In this document: positions 1-6,107 of the stretch, piece by piece | How the letters are laid out: every line of letters begins with the position of its first letter | Position numbering within the stretch: position 1 is the stretch's first letter | Assembly: GCA_033722575.1 (NCBI GenBank) | Contig: JAWVYU010000016.1 | Coordinates: 1 to 30,637, forward strand | Reading direction: 5' to 3' | DNA length: 30,637 nt | Source: GCA-2748575 sp033722575 | GTDB lineage: Bacteria; Pseudomonadota; Gammaproteobacteria; Pseudomonadales; Ketobacteraceae | The notes under the pieces: model-generated | What the model was told of the DNA's origin: nothing | The model's database searches: none | The model's input: only the letters and a program-made list of their open reading frames with translations | Translations under genes and position numbers: made by a program

Positions 1-780
1 GGGCCCATCAAAAGGAATGGTCATGCGCTGTGAAATCACCACCTGCATGACATCTCCGGCCAGCACATAGTCCTTGATGGCATCCACGGACTGTTCAAAA
101 TCAGGCTGCTCAAAGCCCGACTTGAAATCACTTTCGCTGACGTCGCGGGACGGCCCCGGATCCGGATGCCGGGTGGGCTGCTTGAGTTTTTCGATCAGCT
201 GGTCAATACGGGCCTGGGCGCTGTTGTAGGCATCATTGGTGGCGGGATCAACATGGGTGACCGCAAACAGGGAACCACGCAGGTTATCAAACACCACCAC
301 ATCATCGGACAGCATCAGAAGAATATCCGGTGTGCCGATGGGATCAGGTTTGCTGTGTTTGCGGGCACCCTCGTCCAGCCGCTTTTCGATGTAACGCACG
401 ATATCGTAGCCGAAATAACCCACCAGGCCGCCGGTGAACCGGGGCAGATCCGGCAGTTCCGGCACCCGGAACTGCTGCTGGTAGGTTTCGATAAAAGCCA
501 GCGGATCTTCCACTTCGTGGGTTTCCATCACCTTGCCGGCCGTTTCAATCGTCACGGTACGACCCACCACTTTCAGCAGGGTATTGCTGGGCAGGCCAAT
601 AATGGAATAACGCCCCCATTTTTCCCCGCCCTGAACGGATTCGAACAGATAGGTATAGGGTTCATGGGCCAGTTTCAGATAGGTACTCAATGGCGTATCG
701 AGATCCGCCAGGACTTCGCGCATCACCGGGATACGGTTATACCCCTGATCGGCAAGCGCTTTGAATTGTTCGGGCGACAT
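1..780 (-). CDS. trpE: Anthranilate synthase component I, N-terminal part (runs off the left edge)
   Basis: The reading frame is open from an ATG at 778-780 to base 1, giving 260 residues without a stop, so the C-terminal half lies outside the window. TrpE joins with the TrpG glutaminase to convert chorismate and glutamine into anthranilate, the first committed step of tryptophan synthesis, in the cytoplasm. The N-terminus begins MSPEQFKALADQGYNRIPV and continues through DTPLSTYLKLA, the ESVQGGEKWGRYSIIGLP stretch and a GGLVGYFGYD segment, all typical of proteobacterial TrpE. The first of these holds the feedback-binding region of the family (family knowledge). It lies downstream of rpe, gph and a DUF805 gene on the same strand, resembling the pseudomonad rpe-gph-trpE order, and has its own promoter-like sequence at 832-859. 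The family assignment is firm. Confidence 0.93.
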   Translation of the reverse strand, partial: MSPEQFKALADQGYNRIPVMREVLADLDTPLSTYLKLAHEPYTYLFESVQGGEKWGRYSIIGLPSNTLLKVVGRTVTIETAGKVMETHEVEDPLAFIETYQQQFRVPELPDLPRFTGGLVGYFGYDIVRYIEKRLDEGARKHSKPDPIGTPDILLMLSDDVVVFDNLRGSLFAVTHVDPATNDAYNSAQARIDQLIEKLKQPTRHPDPGPSRDVSESDFKSGFEQPDFEQSVDAIKDYVLAGDVMQVVISQRMTIPFDGP

Positions 781-1153
781 GGTTCGGTCCTAAGTTTCCG
801 ATTTATTATTCAGTATTAAAAGTCTGGGAGAATTCTAGAGAATAGACAGGACTTGGCAACTACGCAGTGACGGACAGGACTGATGGGAATGTTAATGGTT
901 CGAAGTGATTCGAAAAACAGGGCCCTGTCAGCCGGAGCCATGCCAGTCTTGCCTATTGGCAGACAGCGGGCATCACCATCGCCAGCGGCGTGGCAGGCAG
1001 GGAATCCGGGTTGTGTGGGCAATCAAATGGTTCACGGGGTATCTCGGTTTGCATCTCACGAGGTTTTTTAACGTAACCGATTTTTTCTGCCAATACCAGC
1101 AAAAAAGGCCGGCAAATCATCGGGGTTTGCAACTGCTGCTGGACGGCCAGATA
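781..1153. other. Gene-free stretch between the DUF805 gene and trpE
   Basis: No convincing gene lies here. On the minus strand it holds, in order, a weak terminator-like element just after the DUF805 gene (GCAAA/TTTGC stem at 1112-1130 followed by six T at 1106-1101), a palindrome ACAGGGCCCTGT at 917-928 running into a T-run, and the trpE promoter. I looked for a leader peptide with tandem tryptophan codons, as expected for classical trp attenuation, and found none. A 68-codon minus-strand frame at 816-1022 has no recognisable content. Confidence 0.5.
832..859 (-). promoter_or_regulatory. Probable sigma70 promoter of trpE
   Basis: Read on the minus strand, TTGCCA (854-859) and TAGAAT (832-837) each match the sigma70 consensus at five of six positions and are separated by 16 bases. 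Transcription would begin near 825, leaving about 45 untranslated bases before the trpE ATG. This suggests trpE can be transcribed independently of rpe-gph-DUF805. Confidence 0.5.
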
Positions 1154-1729
1154 TTACGGGGTATTCCAAAGCTCACCGCTGCCAAAATACGGCAGGAATA
1201 CCGCGGCAAACACACCCAGGAAAAACAGTACCGGCAGCCCCACACCAAAAACCCATACCAGCACCCCATTGGCCGCCGGTGGCGGTCCGTACCGGTTTGC
1301 CACTGCCTGCCCCGGCCAGAGCACCAGAAACAGCAGGAATATAGCGTTCACGAACGGCGCAAAAACCAGCACCGCCAGCCAGCCGGTAAGGTTCATATCG
1401 TTCAACCGACGCTTTGCCATCACCAGCATCGGCAGGTAGGTCACGGCACCCACCACAAACATCCAGGGGTACATAACCGTGGGGGGAACCACACCGGTAT
1501 TCGGATTACCGCTGCCGAAACCTCCGAACAAGCCGCCAAAGAGTGCCAGCAACAAACTGCAAAAAAACGCCACCACAAAGGTGGTCCACCAGGTGTAGGC
1601 TATAAAACGGGCCCGACCGATACGCCCGCGGGCAGAGAAAAGATGGGGCTGATAGACCTCCGGCGCGTCATCCAGGTGACCGGTCCGGGGTGCCTCATAG
1701 GGGCTGTTGGCCTGCTCATGCTCCATCAT
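1154..1729 (-). CDS. DUF805 family inner-membrane protein
   Basis: This 191-residue protein carries the DUF805 signatures: a GRIGRARF segment near residue 35 ahead of the first membrane helix, RRLNDMNLTGW near residue 107, and a WPG...NRYGPPP segment near residues 139-152. Four hydrophobic stretches are visible at about 46-68, 86-104, 116-138 and 155-180, so it is an inner-membrane protein with a roughly 30-residue polar N-terminus. The biochemical function of DUF805 is not established. The start ATG overlaps the gph stop codon in a TGATG arrangement, so translation is probably coupled to gph. It sits between gph and trpE, which are usually neighbours in pseudomonads, so it looks like an insertion into a conserved neighbourhood. 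Family assignment is good, function unknown. Confidence 0.88.
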   Translation of the reverse strand: MMEHEQANSPYEAPRTGHLDDAPEVYQPHLFSARGRIGRARFIAYTWWTTFVVAFFCSLLLALFGGLFGGFGSGNPNTGVVPPTVMYPWMFVVGAVTYLPMLVMAKRRLNDMNLTGWLAVLVFAPFVNAIFLLFLVLWPGQAVANRYGPPPAANGVLVWVFGVGLPVLFFLGVFAAVFLPYFGSGELWNTP

Positions 1730-2418
1730 CAGGCCACCAGCTCCGCCAGTGAATCCACTATGGCATCCGGCCGGGAATCCGCAATGGGTTCACCGTGGTT
1801 ATAGCCGTAGCTGACACAGAGCACCCGGTAGCCCGCCGCACGCCCCGCGCCCACATCATGCTTCGAATCCCCCACCATCAGGCTGTGGCCAGGTTTGACC
1901 GACAAATCCCGGGCAAGATGATCAAGTGCCATGGGTGAGGGTTTCTTTTCCGGGAAGCAGTCGCCGCCAATCACCCGGTCAAAAAACCGGTCGATTCCCA
2001 GCGCTGCCAGAAGCGGGTCCGCAAAAAGCTTCGGCTTGTTGGTAACCACCGCCTGGGGAACACCCAGTGCCTGCAGCACCTCCAGGCATTCACGCACCCC
2101 GTCATACAACCGGGTAAGCCGGCCGTTGCAGGCCTGGTAATGCTTCCTGAATACCGGAAATGCCGTGGCGAACTCTGCATCACTCACGCTCGCCTCGAGG
2201 GCATCGCCATGGCCGCCCGCCAGGGCCCGACGCACCAGATTCTCGGCACCATTTCCCACCCAGTGCGCCACCGCCTGTTCACCGGCAGGCTCACGGCCCA
2301 GCGCCACCAGCATCTTGTCCACTGCCGTAGCGATATCCGGAACACTGTTCACCAGGGTGCCATCCAGGTCGAAGGCCACCAGCCCCGGTTCGGGGCCCAG
2401 CAGACGGTTCAGCAACAT
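1729..2418 (-). CDS. gph: Phosphoglycolate phosphatase, HAD superfamily
   Basis: Gph hydrolyses 2-phosphoglycolate, a product of oxidative DNA damage repair, to glycolate in the cytoplasm. The 229-residue length is normal. The HAD motif I, FDLDGTLVNS, places the nucleophile at Asp17 and the acid/base at Asp19; the motif II region reads VVTNKP near residue 125, and the motif III/IV region shows EKKPSP and MVGDSKHD. The helical cap lies between motifs I and II. The ATG overlaps the rpe stop codon (TGATG) and its own stop overlaps the next gene's start, so rpe, gph and the DUF805 gene form a tightly coupled operon. The rpe-gph pairing is widespread in gammaproteobacteria, which strengthens the call over a generic HAD phosphatase. 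Confidence 0.93.
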   Translation of the reverse strand: MLLNRLLGPEPGLVAFDLDGTLVNSVPDIATAVDKMLVALGREPAGEQAVAHWVGNGAENLVRRALAGGHGDALEASVSDAEFATAFPVFRKHYQACNGRLTRLYDGVRECLEVLQALGVPQAVVTNKPKLFADPLLAALGIDRFFDRVIGGDCFPEKKPSPMALDHLARDLSVKPGHSLMVGDSKHDVGAGRAAGYRVLCVSYGYNHGEPIADSRPDAIVDSLAELVA

Positions 2419-3089
2419 CAGGCAAGGTGCCTCAGTTCAGCGCGCATGGTATCGATCACGCTTTTGTAATCGTCAGCGCCGAATATTGCTGACCCCGCCA
2501 CGAAGGTATCCGCACCGGCTTCGGCGATCTCACGAATATTTTTGATGCTCACGCCACCATCAATTTCCAGACGAACATCCAGGCCACTGTTATCAATTAT
2601 CTGACGGGCCTGACGCAGTTTCTGCAGCGTATGGGGAATAAACTTCTGGCCGCCGAAGCCCGGGTTTACCGACATCAGCAGCACCATATCCAGTTTATCC
2701 AGGATGTAGTCCAGATGGTTCAGAGGAGTGGCAGGATTGAAAACCAGACCGGCCTTGCAGCCGCCTTCCCGGATCATCTCCACGCTGCGGTCCACGTGCT
2801 CGCTGGCTTCGGGGTGAAAGGTAATGTAAGTGGCGCCCGCCTCAATAAAGTCGCCAATAATCCTGTCCACCGGCTTCACCATCAGATGTACATCAATAGG
2901 CGCGGTGATGCCGTATTTTCTCAGGGCCTTGCAGACCATGGGCCCGATGGTCAGGTTAGGCACGTAATGGTTATCCATCACATCAAAGTGAACCACATCG
3001 GCACCGGCCTCGAGCACCTTCTCCACTTCTTCACCCAAACGGGCAAAATCCGCCGAGAGGATCGACGGGGCAATCAGAAAATCAGACAT
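2418..3089 (-). CDS. rpe: Ribulose-phosphate 3-epimerase
   Basis: Rpe interconverts D-ribulose 5-phosphate and D-xylulose 5-phosphate in the pentose phosphate pathway. The 223-residue protein is a complete TIM barrel with the family landmarks in order: APSILSADFARLG near the N-terminus, HFDVMDNHYVPNLTIGP with a catalytic/metal Asp, DVHLMV with a metal-binding His, SVNPGFGGQKF as the phosphate-binding loop, and EIDGGVS with the second catalytic Asp followed by ADTFVAGSAIF. It is the first gene of a minus-strand operon with gph and a DUF805 gene, and a promoter-like sequence lies just upstream at 3122-3151. No irregularities were seen. Confidence 0.96.
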   Translation of the reverse strand: MSDFLIAPSILSADFARLGEEVEKVLEAGADVVHFDVMDNHYVPNLTIGPMVCKALRKYGITAPIDVHLMVKPVDRIIGDFIEAGATYITFHPEASEHVDRSVEMIREGGCKAGLVFNPATPLNHLDYILDKLDMVLLMSVNPGFGGQKFIPHTLQKLRQARQIIDNSGLDVRLEIDGGVSIKNIREIAEAGADTFVAGSAIFGADDYKSVIDTMRAELRHLA

Positions 3090-3121
3090 ATCTAACCTCG
3101 AACAGGGACTGGACGCCGGGC

Positions 3122-3151
3122 ATTGTACACAAGTTCCCGGATATCTCCCAA
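3122..3151 (-). promoter_or_regulatory. Probable sigma70 promoter of rpe-gph
   Basis: On the minus strand TTGGGA (3146-3151) is followed after 18 bases by TACAAT (3122-3127), a five-of-six match to the -10 consensus. The predicted start near 3115 leaves about 25 bases before the rpe ATG at 3089. Confidence 0.45.
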
Positions 3152-3173
3152 ATCCGCGCTGCCATTCACTGAC

Positions 3174-3179
3174 TATAAT
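3174..3179 (+). promoter_or_regulatory. Consensus -10 element ahead of the DUF3530 gene
   Basis: A perfect TATAAT lies 31 bases upstream of the ATG at 3210, on the strand opposite to the rpe promoter. No convincing -35 hexamer was found at the usual distance, so this is a partial promoter call. Confidence 0.35.
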
Positions 3180-3209
3180 GACAGGACAGACACGGCAGAT
3201 GGCTGACCT

Positions 3210-4313
3210 ATGCGGTTACAAGATTTCGGTTTTTTTCTGATGACATCACTGGGGTGTGCGGTTTTACTCCCTGCCTGGGCAGAGGAACCGGAGAATGACA
3301 CTGACCCGGAAAACACCGCCGGGCCCGCCGCTGAGACGGCCGCGCCGCCACCGCCCCCCAAGAACCCTCCCCTGCCGCTGGACCTGCAGCGGGGCAAACT
3401 GCTGGCGGAGGAATTCAGCCGGGACAACGAAAAAAAGGCCAGCATTCACTGGTTCCGGGAGGGCCAGAAGCAGGCCTTTCTGGGGCTTTACACGGAAAAC
3501 TATGGCCGAGAGCCCCAGGGTTATATGCTGATACTGCACGACAACCAGCAGCACCCTGACTGGCCCGGCCTGGTGCGCCAGCTGCGCACCCAGCTGCCCC
3601 CCAAGGGCTGGTCGACCCTTGCCATCAGCCTGCCGGTTGACTGGCGCCTCACTGATCCGCCGCCCCGGGAAAAAGACACCGTGATCGTCAAGCCGGCAGA
3701 GGCCGAAGCCTCTGATACAAAGGCTGACAAAGCGGCAAATGACACCACTGAAGAAAGCAGTGAAAAAGCCCCTGAAAAAAACGCCGGAAAAGCTGCCAAA
3801 AATGCCGGCAGCCCAGCCTCCGCGCAGCCACAGCTGACTTACACCCAGTTGTCGGTGGCTTACCCCTCCAATGAAATTCCCAACATTATTCAGGGCCGCA
3901 TTGGTGAAGCCCTGCAGTTCCTGCAGGCCCGCGACCCCATGCCCATTGTACTGGTGGCCATTGGCACCAGTGCCACCTACGCCGCCAAACAGGTTCACAA
4001 CCTCAGGATGCGGGATATTGCCGGCCTGGTCATTGTGGACCCGAAAGACGTAGAGCAGGAAGGTTTTGACGTCAACAGCGACGCTCCGGGCCTGCGCATT
4101 CCGGTACTGGACCTGGTGCCAGAGTTCCATCCCCGCTCCGATCCGGCGGCCCGCCTGCGCCGGGCACGGCAGGAATCCCGCGAAGTGTACGAACAGCAGG
4201 TGATTTCAGGCGCAGACCCTGAGTTCACCGGCTACGAGGACTTTGTCACCAAGGCCATCCGCGGCTGGGCCAAGCGGGTCATCATCGACAAGAAACGCTT
4301 CGGCTATCTCTGA
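3210..4313 (+). CDS. DUF3530 family periplasmic protein (alpha/beta-hydrolase-like)
   Basis: This 367-residue protein begins with a Sec-type signal peptide (hydrophobic residues about 6-24, cleavage likely after PAWA), followed by an acidic and Pro-rich linker to residue 55. The body matches the DUF3530 pattern: EGQKQAFLGLY, GYMLILHD, a WSTLAISLP strand, a GRIGEALQFL helix, the strand IVLVAIGTSATYAA, which looks like a nucleophile elbow with Ser in G-T-S-A, and late GLVIVDP and IPVLDLVPE segments. Residues of about 150-205 form a Lys/Glu/Ala-rich low-complexity insertion that splits the domain. Substrate and activity are unknown for the family. It stands alone, divergent from rpe, with the TetR gene downstream on the same strand. 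Confidence 0.8.
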   Translation: MRLQDFGFFLMTSLGCAVLLPAWAEEPENDTDPENTAGPAAETAAPPPPPKNPPLPLDLQRGKLLAEEFSRDNEKKASIHWFREGQKQAFLGLYTENYGREPQGYMLILHDNQQHPDWPGLVRQLRTQLPPKGWSTLAISLPVDWRLTDPPPREKDTVIVKPAEAEASDTKADKAANDTTEESSEKAPEKNAGKAAKNAGSPASAQPQLTYTQLSVAYPSNEIPNIIQGRIGEALQFLQARDPMPIVLVAIGTSATYAAKQVHNLRMRDIAGLVIVDPKDVEQEGFDVNSDAPGLRIPVLDLVPEFHPRSDPAARLRRARQESREVYEQQVISGADPEFTGYEDFVTKAIRGWAKRVIIDKKRFGYL

Positions 4314-4337
4314 TTCTCATCTGCTGTACACAAACTG

Positions 4338-4365
4338 TTGACTTATCTTCTGGTCTGTTGATAAT
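4338..4365 (+). promoter_or_regulatory. Probable sigma70 promoter of the TetR gene
   Basis: TTGACT (4338-4343) and GATAAT (4360-4365) each match consensus at five of six positions with 16 bases between them. The -10 element touches the left edge of the perfect inverted repeat at 4364-4395, so a bound repressor would cover the transcription start. Confidence 0.6.
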
Positions 4366-4395
4366 AAAACGGAATGAACATTCATTCCGTTTTAT
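4364..4395. promoter_or_regulatory. Perfect 15-bp inverted repeat, probable TetR operator
   Basis: Two perfectly complementary 15-base arms (4364-4378 and 4381-4395, core CGGAATGAA/TTCATTCCG) are separated by only two bases. The repeat ends 12 bases before the TetR ATG and overlaps the -10 and predicted start site. Symmetry, size and position are what is expected of an autoregulatory TetR operator. The T-rich right flank means it could also fold as a hairpin that ends transcripts of the DUF3530 gene. Confidence 0.75.
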
Positions 4396-4407
4396 TTGTG
4401 AGGACAG

Positions 4408-5061
4408 ATGCCAGCCACAATCAACCACTCCCGCCCCGGTCGCCGGGAAGCCAACGCCCGGGACAAGATGGATCGCATCCTCAGTGCTGCGCTGGCACTC
4501 TTCGCAGAGCGGGGATTTCACGGTACCGCCGTTCCCGAAGTGGCCAGACAGGCCGGGGTGGGCGCAGGCACCATCTACCGCTATTTCGAACACAAGGAGG
4601 ACCTGGTCAATGCCGTATTCAGAGTCTCCAAGCTCAAGCTGAAAGGGTATCTGCTGGACGACATGGATCTGTCCACCGATACAAGGGAAGTCTTTCATCA
4701 GTTCTGGCAGCGACTGTGCCGGTTTGCCATGGACAATCCGGTGGATTTTCATTTTCTTGAGCTGCAGGATCACGTGCCCTATCTGGACAGCACCAGCAAA
4801 AACCTTGAGCTTGAAGTGCTGGCGCCCATCTGGGCTTTCTGTGTGCAGGGGCGCCGGGACGGCACCCTTAACGACATGCCGGCAGAGGCTCTCATGGCCA
4901 TGGTCTGGGGGGCCTTTGTGGGGCTTATGAAATCCCGGGTGCTGGGCTACCTGACCATTGATCAGCACACACTGGATCAGGCAGAGGACACCTGCTGGCG
5001 CATGCTGGCACCACACTTTCAACACCACAAGAGAACAAGCAACCAAGGGGAATTACCATGA
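4408..5061 (+). CDS. TetR/AcrR family transcriptional regulator
   Basis: The 217-residue protein has a classical TetR N-terminus: ILSAALALFAERGFHGTAV at about residues 24-42, followed by the helix-turn-helix VARQAGVGAGTIYRYFEHKEDLV at roughly 45-67. The C-terminal two thirds is the variable ligand-binding and dimerisation domain, with no family that I can name. It probably represses its own promoter through the perfect inverted repeat at 4364-4395. The final four bases overlap the ATG of the next gene (ATGA), which places both in one transcript and makes the 177-residue product its likely functional partner. The inducing ligand cannot be deduced from the sequence. Confidence 0.93.
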   Translation: MPATINHSRPGRREANARDKMDRILSAALALFAERGFHGTAVPEVARQAGVGAGTIYRYFEHKEDLVNAVFRVSKLKLKGYLLDDMDLSTDTREVFHQFWQRLCRFAMDNPVDFHFLELQDHVPYLDSTSKNLELEVLAPIWAFCVQGRRDGTLNDMPAEALMAMVWGAFVGLMKSRVLGYLTIDQHTLDQAEDTCWRMLAPHFQHHKRTSNQGELP

Positions 5062-5591
5062 CCACAACAACCGCTAACGCAATACTGGACGGCAACCTGA
5101 CCCTGGAAGATTTATCCGACATGAGCGTGTCGGAACTGGACCTGCTTTATCGCCAGGGCACTTTGCCAGCCAGCATGAAGGTACTGGATGGCACACCGGA
5201 AGGCCGGATGCTGGCAGTGCGGGGAATAGAGAAAACACCCCTGTCCGGCCCCATCGGCTTTTTCTCAAAAGCCAGCGCTTTTCCCTGGGACGGCAAAAGC
5301 TTCAAGGCCATCAGCGATAACCGCGGTACCGGCATTAACCGGATCAACCTGGCTGTATTCAAGCAGGAGTGGTTTCCGTTTAACACCGTCGTAGAACCTT
5401 CCGTTATTGATGGCAAGGATTGTATCTATCTGGATTATGATTTGCCGGAGAATCCCTGGTTTATCCGCAAAATCCGTGACGAACTCAGAGAAGTGTCTGC
5501 GGGGCTGTTCCTTGGCCCGGCCATGTGGAAAAACGGTAACGGTGGCGCCACGCTGGTACTCTGGTTTGCCATTGACACAGATTCCCGCTAA
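5058..5591 (+). CDS. Uncharacterised protein co-transcribed with the TetR regulator
   Basis: I do not recognise a family for this 177-residue protein. It has no signal peptide or membrane helix, so it is probably cytoplasmic. The first 45 residues are polar and helical (LTLEDLSDMSVSELDLLY), followed by a region likely to be rich in beta strands with alternating hydrophobic residues, several GT/GK turns, and a C-terminal helix-strand portion containing NPWFIRKIRDELREV and GGATLVLWFAI. The layout is compatible with a small calycin-like barrel, but that is only an impression. A clear Shine-Dalgarno (AAGGGGAA) precedes the ATG, and the four-base overlap with the TetR gene indicates translational coupling. 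The gene ends inside a hairpin (5584-5598). As it is the only gene coupled to the regulator, it is a likely target of its control. Confidence 0.8.
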   Translation: MTTTTANAILDGNLTLEDLSDMSVSELDLLYRQGTLPASMKVLDGTPEGRMLAVRGIEKTPLSGPIGFFSKASAFPWDGKSFKAISDNRGTGINRINLAVFKQEWFPFNTVVEPSVIDGKDCIYLDYDLPENPWFIRKIRDELREVSAGLFLGPAMWKNGNGGATLVLWFAIDTDSR

Positions 5592-5598
5592 AAGCGGG
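5584..5598 (+). terminator. Hairpin overlapping the stop codon, possible weak terminator
   Basis: CCCGCT and AGCGGG pair around an AAA loop, with the TAA stop codon of the preceding gene inside the structure. Only a short T-rich tail (TTGTCTG) follows, so termination would be weak or factor-assisted. Confidence 0.4.
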
Positions 5599-5910
5599 TT
5601 GTCTGCCATCGGATAACGTCTTGCACCCACCCGTGGAATAGCGCCCTGATTCAGGGCATAGCCAAGGGTGGATGCACCGCTTCAAATCACAAACCGAACT
5701 GCCGGCAATTTCGGGCTATCCAGTTGACATAACGCTAAACCCTGAAACAAAAACAAACATTAGGGTTTACCACCGGCAAGGTAACGAAAAATGCTGTGAT
5801 ACAAGGACTTAGCCTGGATTTCGTTGCTGTTTAACCAAAAACTGAAAGACAATCCTTACTGTTTATTCAGTAACCTTCCTGATAAGTTAGCTACCTCAAG
5901 CACACAGCGG
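5592..5910. other. Hairpin-rich gene-free stretch
   Basis: No gene was recognised. Besides the nested repeat at 5622-5676, it contains an 8-bp perfect inverted repeat TAAACCCT (5736-5743)/AGGGTTTA (5762-5769), a 7-bp pair AACGAAA/TTTCGTT between about 5782 and 5826, and TTACTG (5856-5861)/CAGTAA (5868-5873). A TTGACA at 5724-5729 looks like a -35 element but has no good -10 partner. The series of inverted repeats could mark an untranslated regulatory RNA, a remnant of a small mobile element, or an extended leader of the next gene. Confidence 0.45.
5622..5676. repeat. Nested inverted repeat
   Basis: An outer pair, TGCACCCACCC (5622-5632) and GGGTGGATGCA (5666-5676), matches at ten of eleven positions and encloses an inner near-perfect palindrome GCCCTGATTCAGGGC (5643-5657). 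The two stems could form one long hairpin with internal bulges in RNA, or a cruciform in DNA. It resembles REP-like elements in form, but I did not see a second copy in the window. Confidence 0.6.
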
Positions 5911-6093
5911 ATGAGCAGCAGTTATTCCATGAAACGTATTACCGCCAGTTACGTGTTTTTTATTGCAGCCAGTTTGAGTTTATTGGGAACCGCCCTGCTG
6001 GATAACCCTCAGGACCCTCTGGAAAATCCCTTGGCCACCCATCACCAGATCACCCTGGATAACGGCCAGGAACAGAATAAACAGGACCGGTAA
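5911..6093 (+). CDS. Small membrane-anchored or exported protein, unknown function
   Basis: From the ATG at 5911 the product is 60 residues; an ATG at 5929 would give 54. Both begin ahead of a single hydrophobic segment (ITASYVFFIAASLSLLGTALL), followed by a polar tail with Pro and many Asp/Asn/Gln residues ending NKQDR. This is the profile of a single-pass membrane protein or a protein with a signal anchor. The frame remains open upstream to a TTG at 5824, but those residues look non-coding. Neither ATG has a strong Shine-Dalgarno, which is the main weakness. It is isolated, converging on the broken transporter gene with a 14-base gap. I do not recognise a family. Confidence 0.5.
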   Translation: MSSSYSMKRITASYVFFIAASLSLLGTALLDNPQDPLENPLATHHQITLDNGQEQNKQDR

Positions 6094-6107
6094 CCTGTGC
6101 CGATCCG

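Noticed and set aside
816..1022. A 68-codon minus-strand frame between the DUF805 gene and trpE
   Set aside because: No recognisable motif, no ribosome-binding site of note, and the predicted trpE promoter lies inside it.
781..1153. Possible trp attenuator ahead of trpE
   Set aside because: No short frame with tandem Trp codons was found, and the palindrome at 917-928 gives only a four-base-pair stem with a four-base loop.
905..1804. A 299-codon open frame on the plus strand opposite the DUF805 gene
   Set aside because: Its translation is rich in His, Gln, Arg and Thr without domains and is the antisense shadow of the DUF805 gene and the gph end.
5724..5753. TTGACA at 5724-5729 as a promoter for the small protein
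   Set aside because: No -10-like hexamer occurs 15-19 bases downstream; the sequence there is CA-rich.
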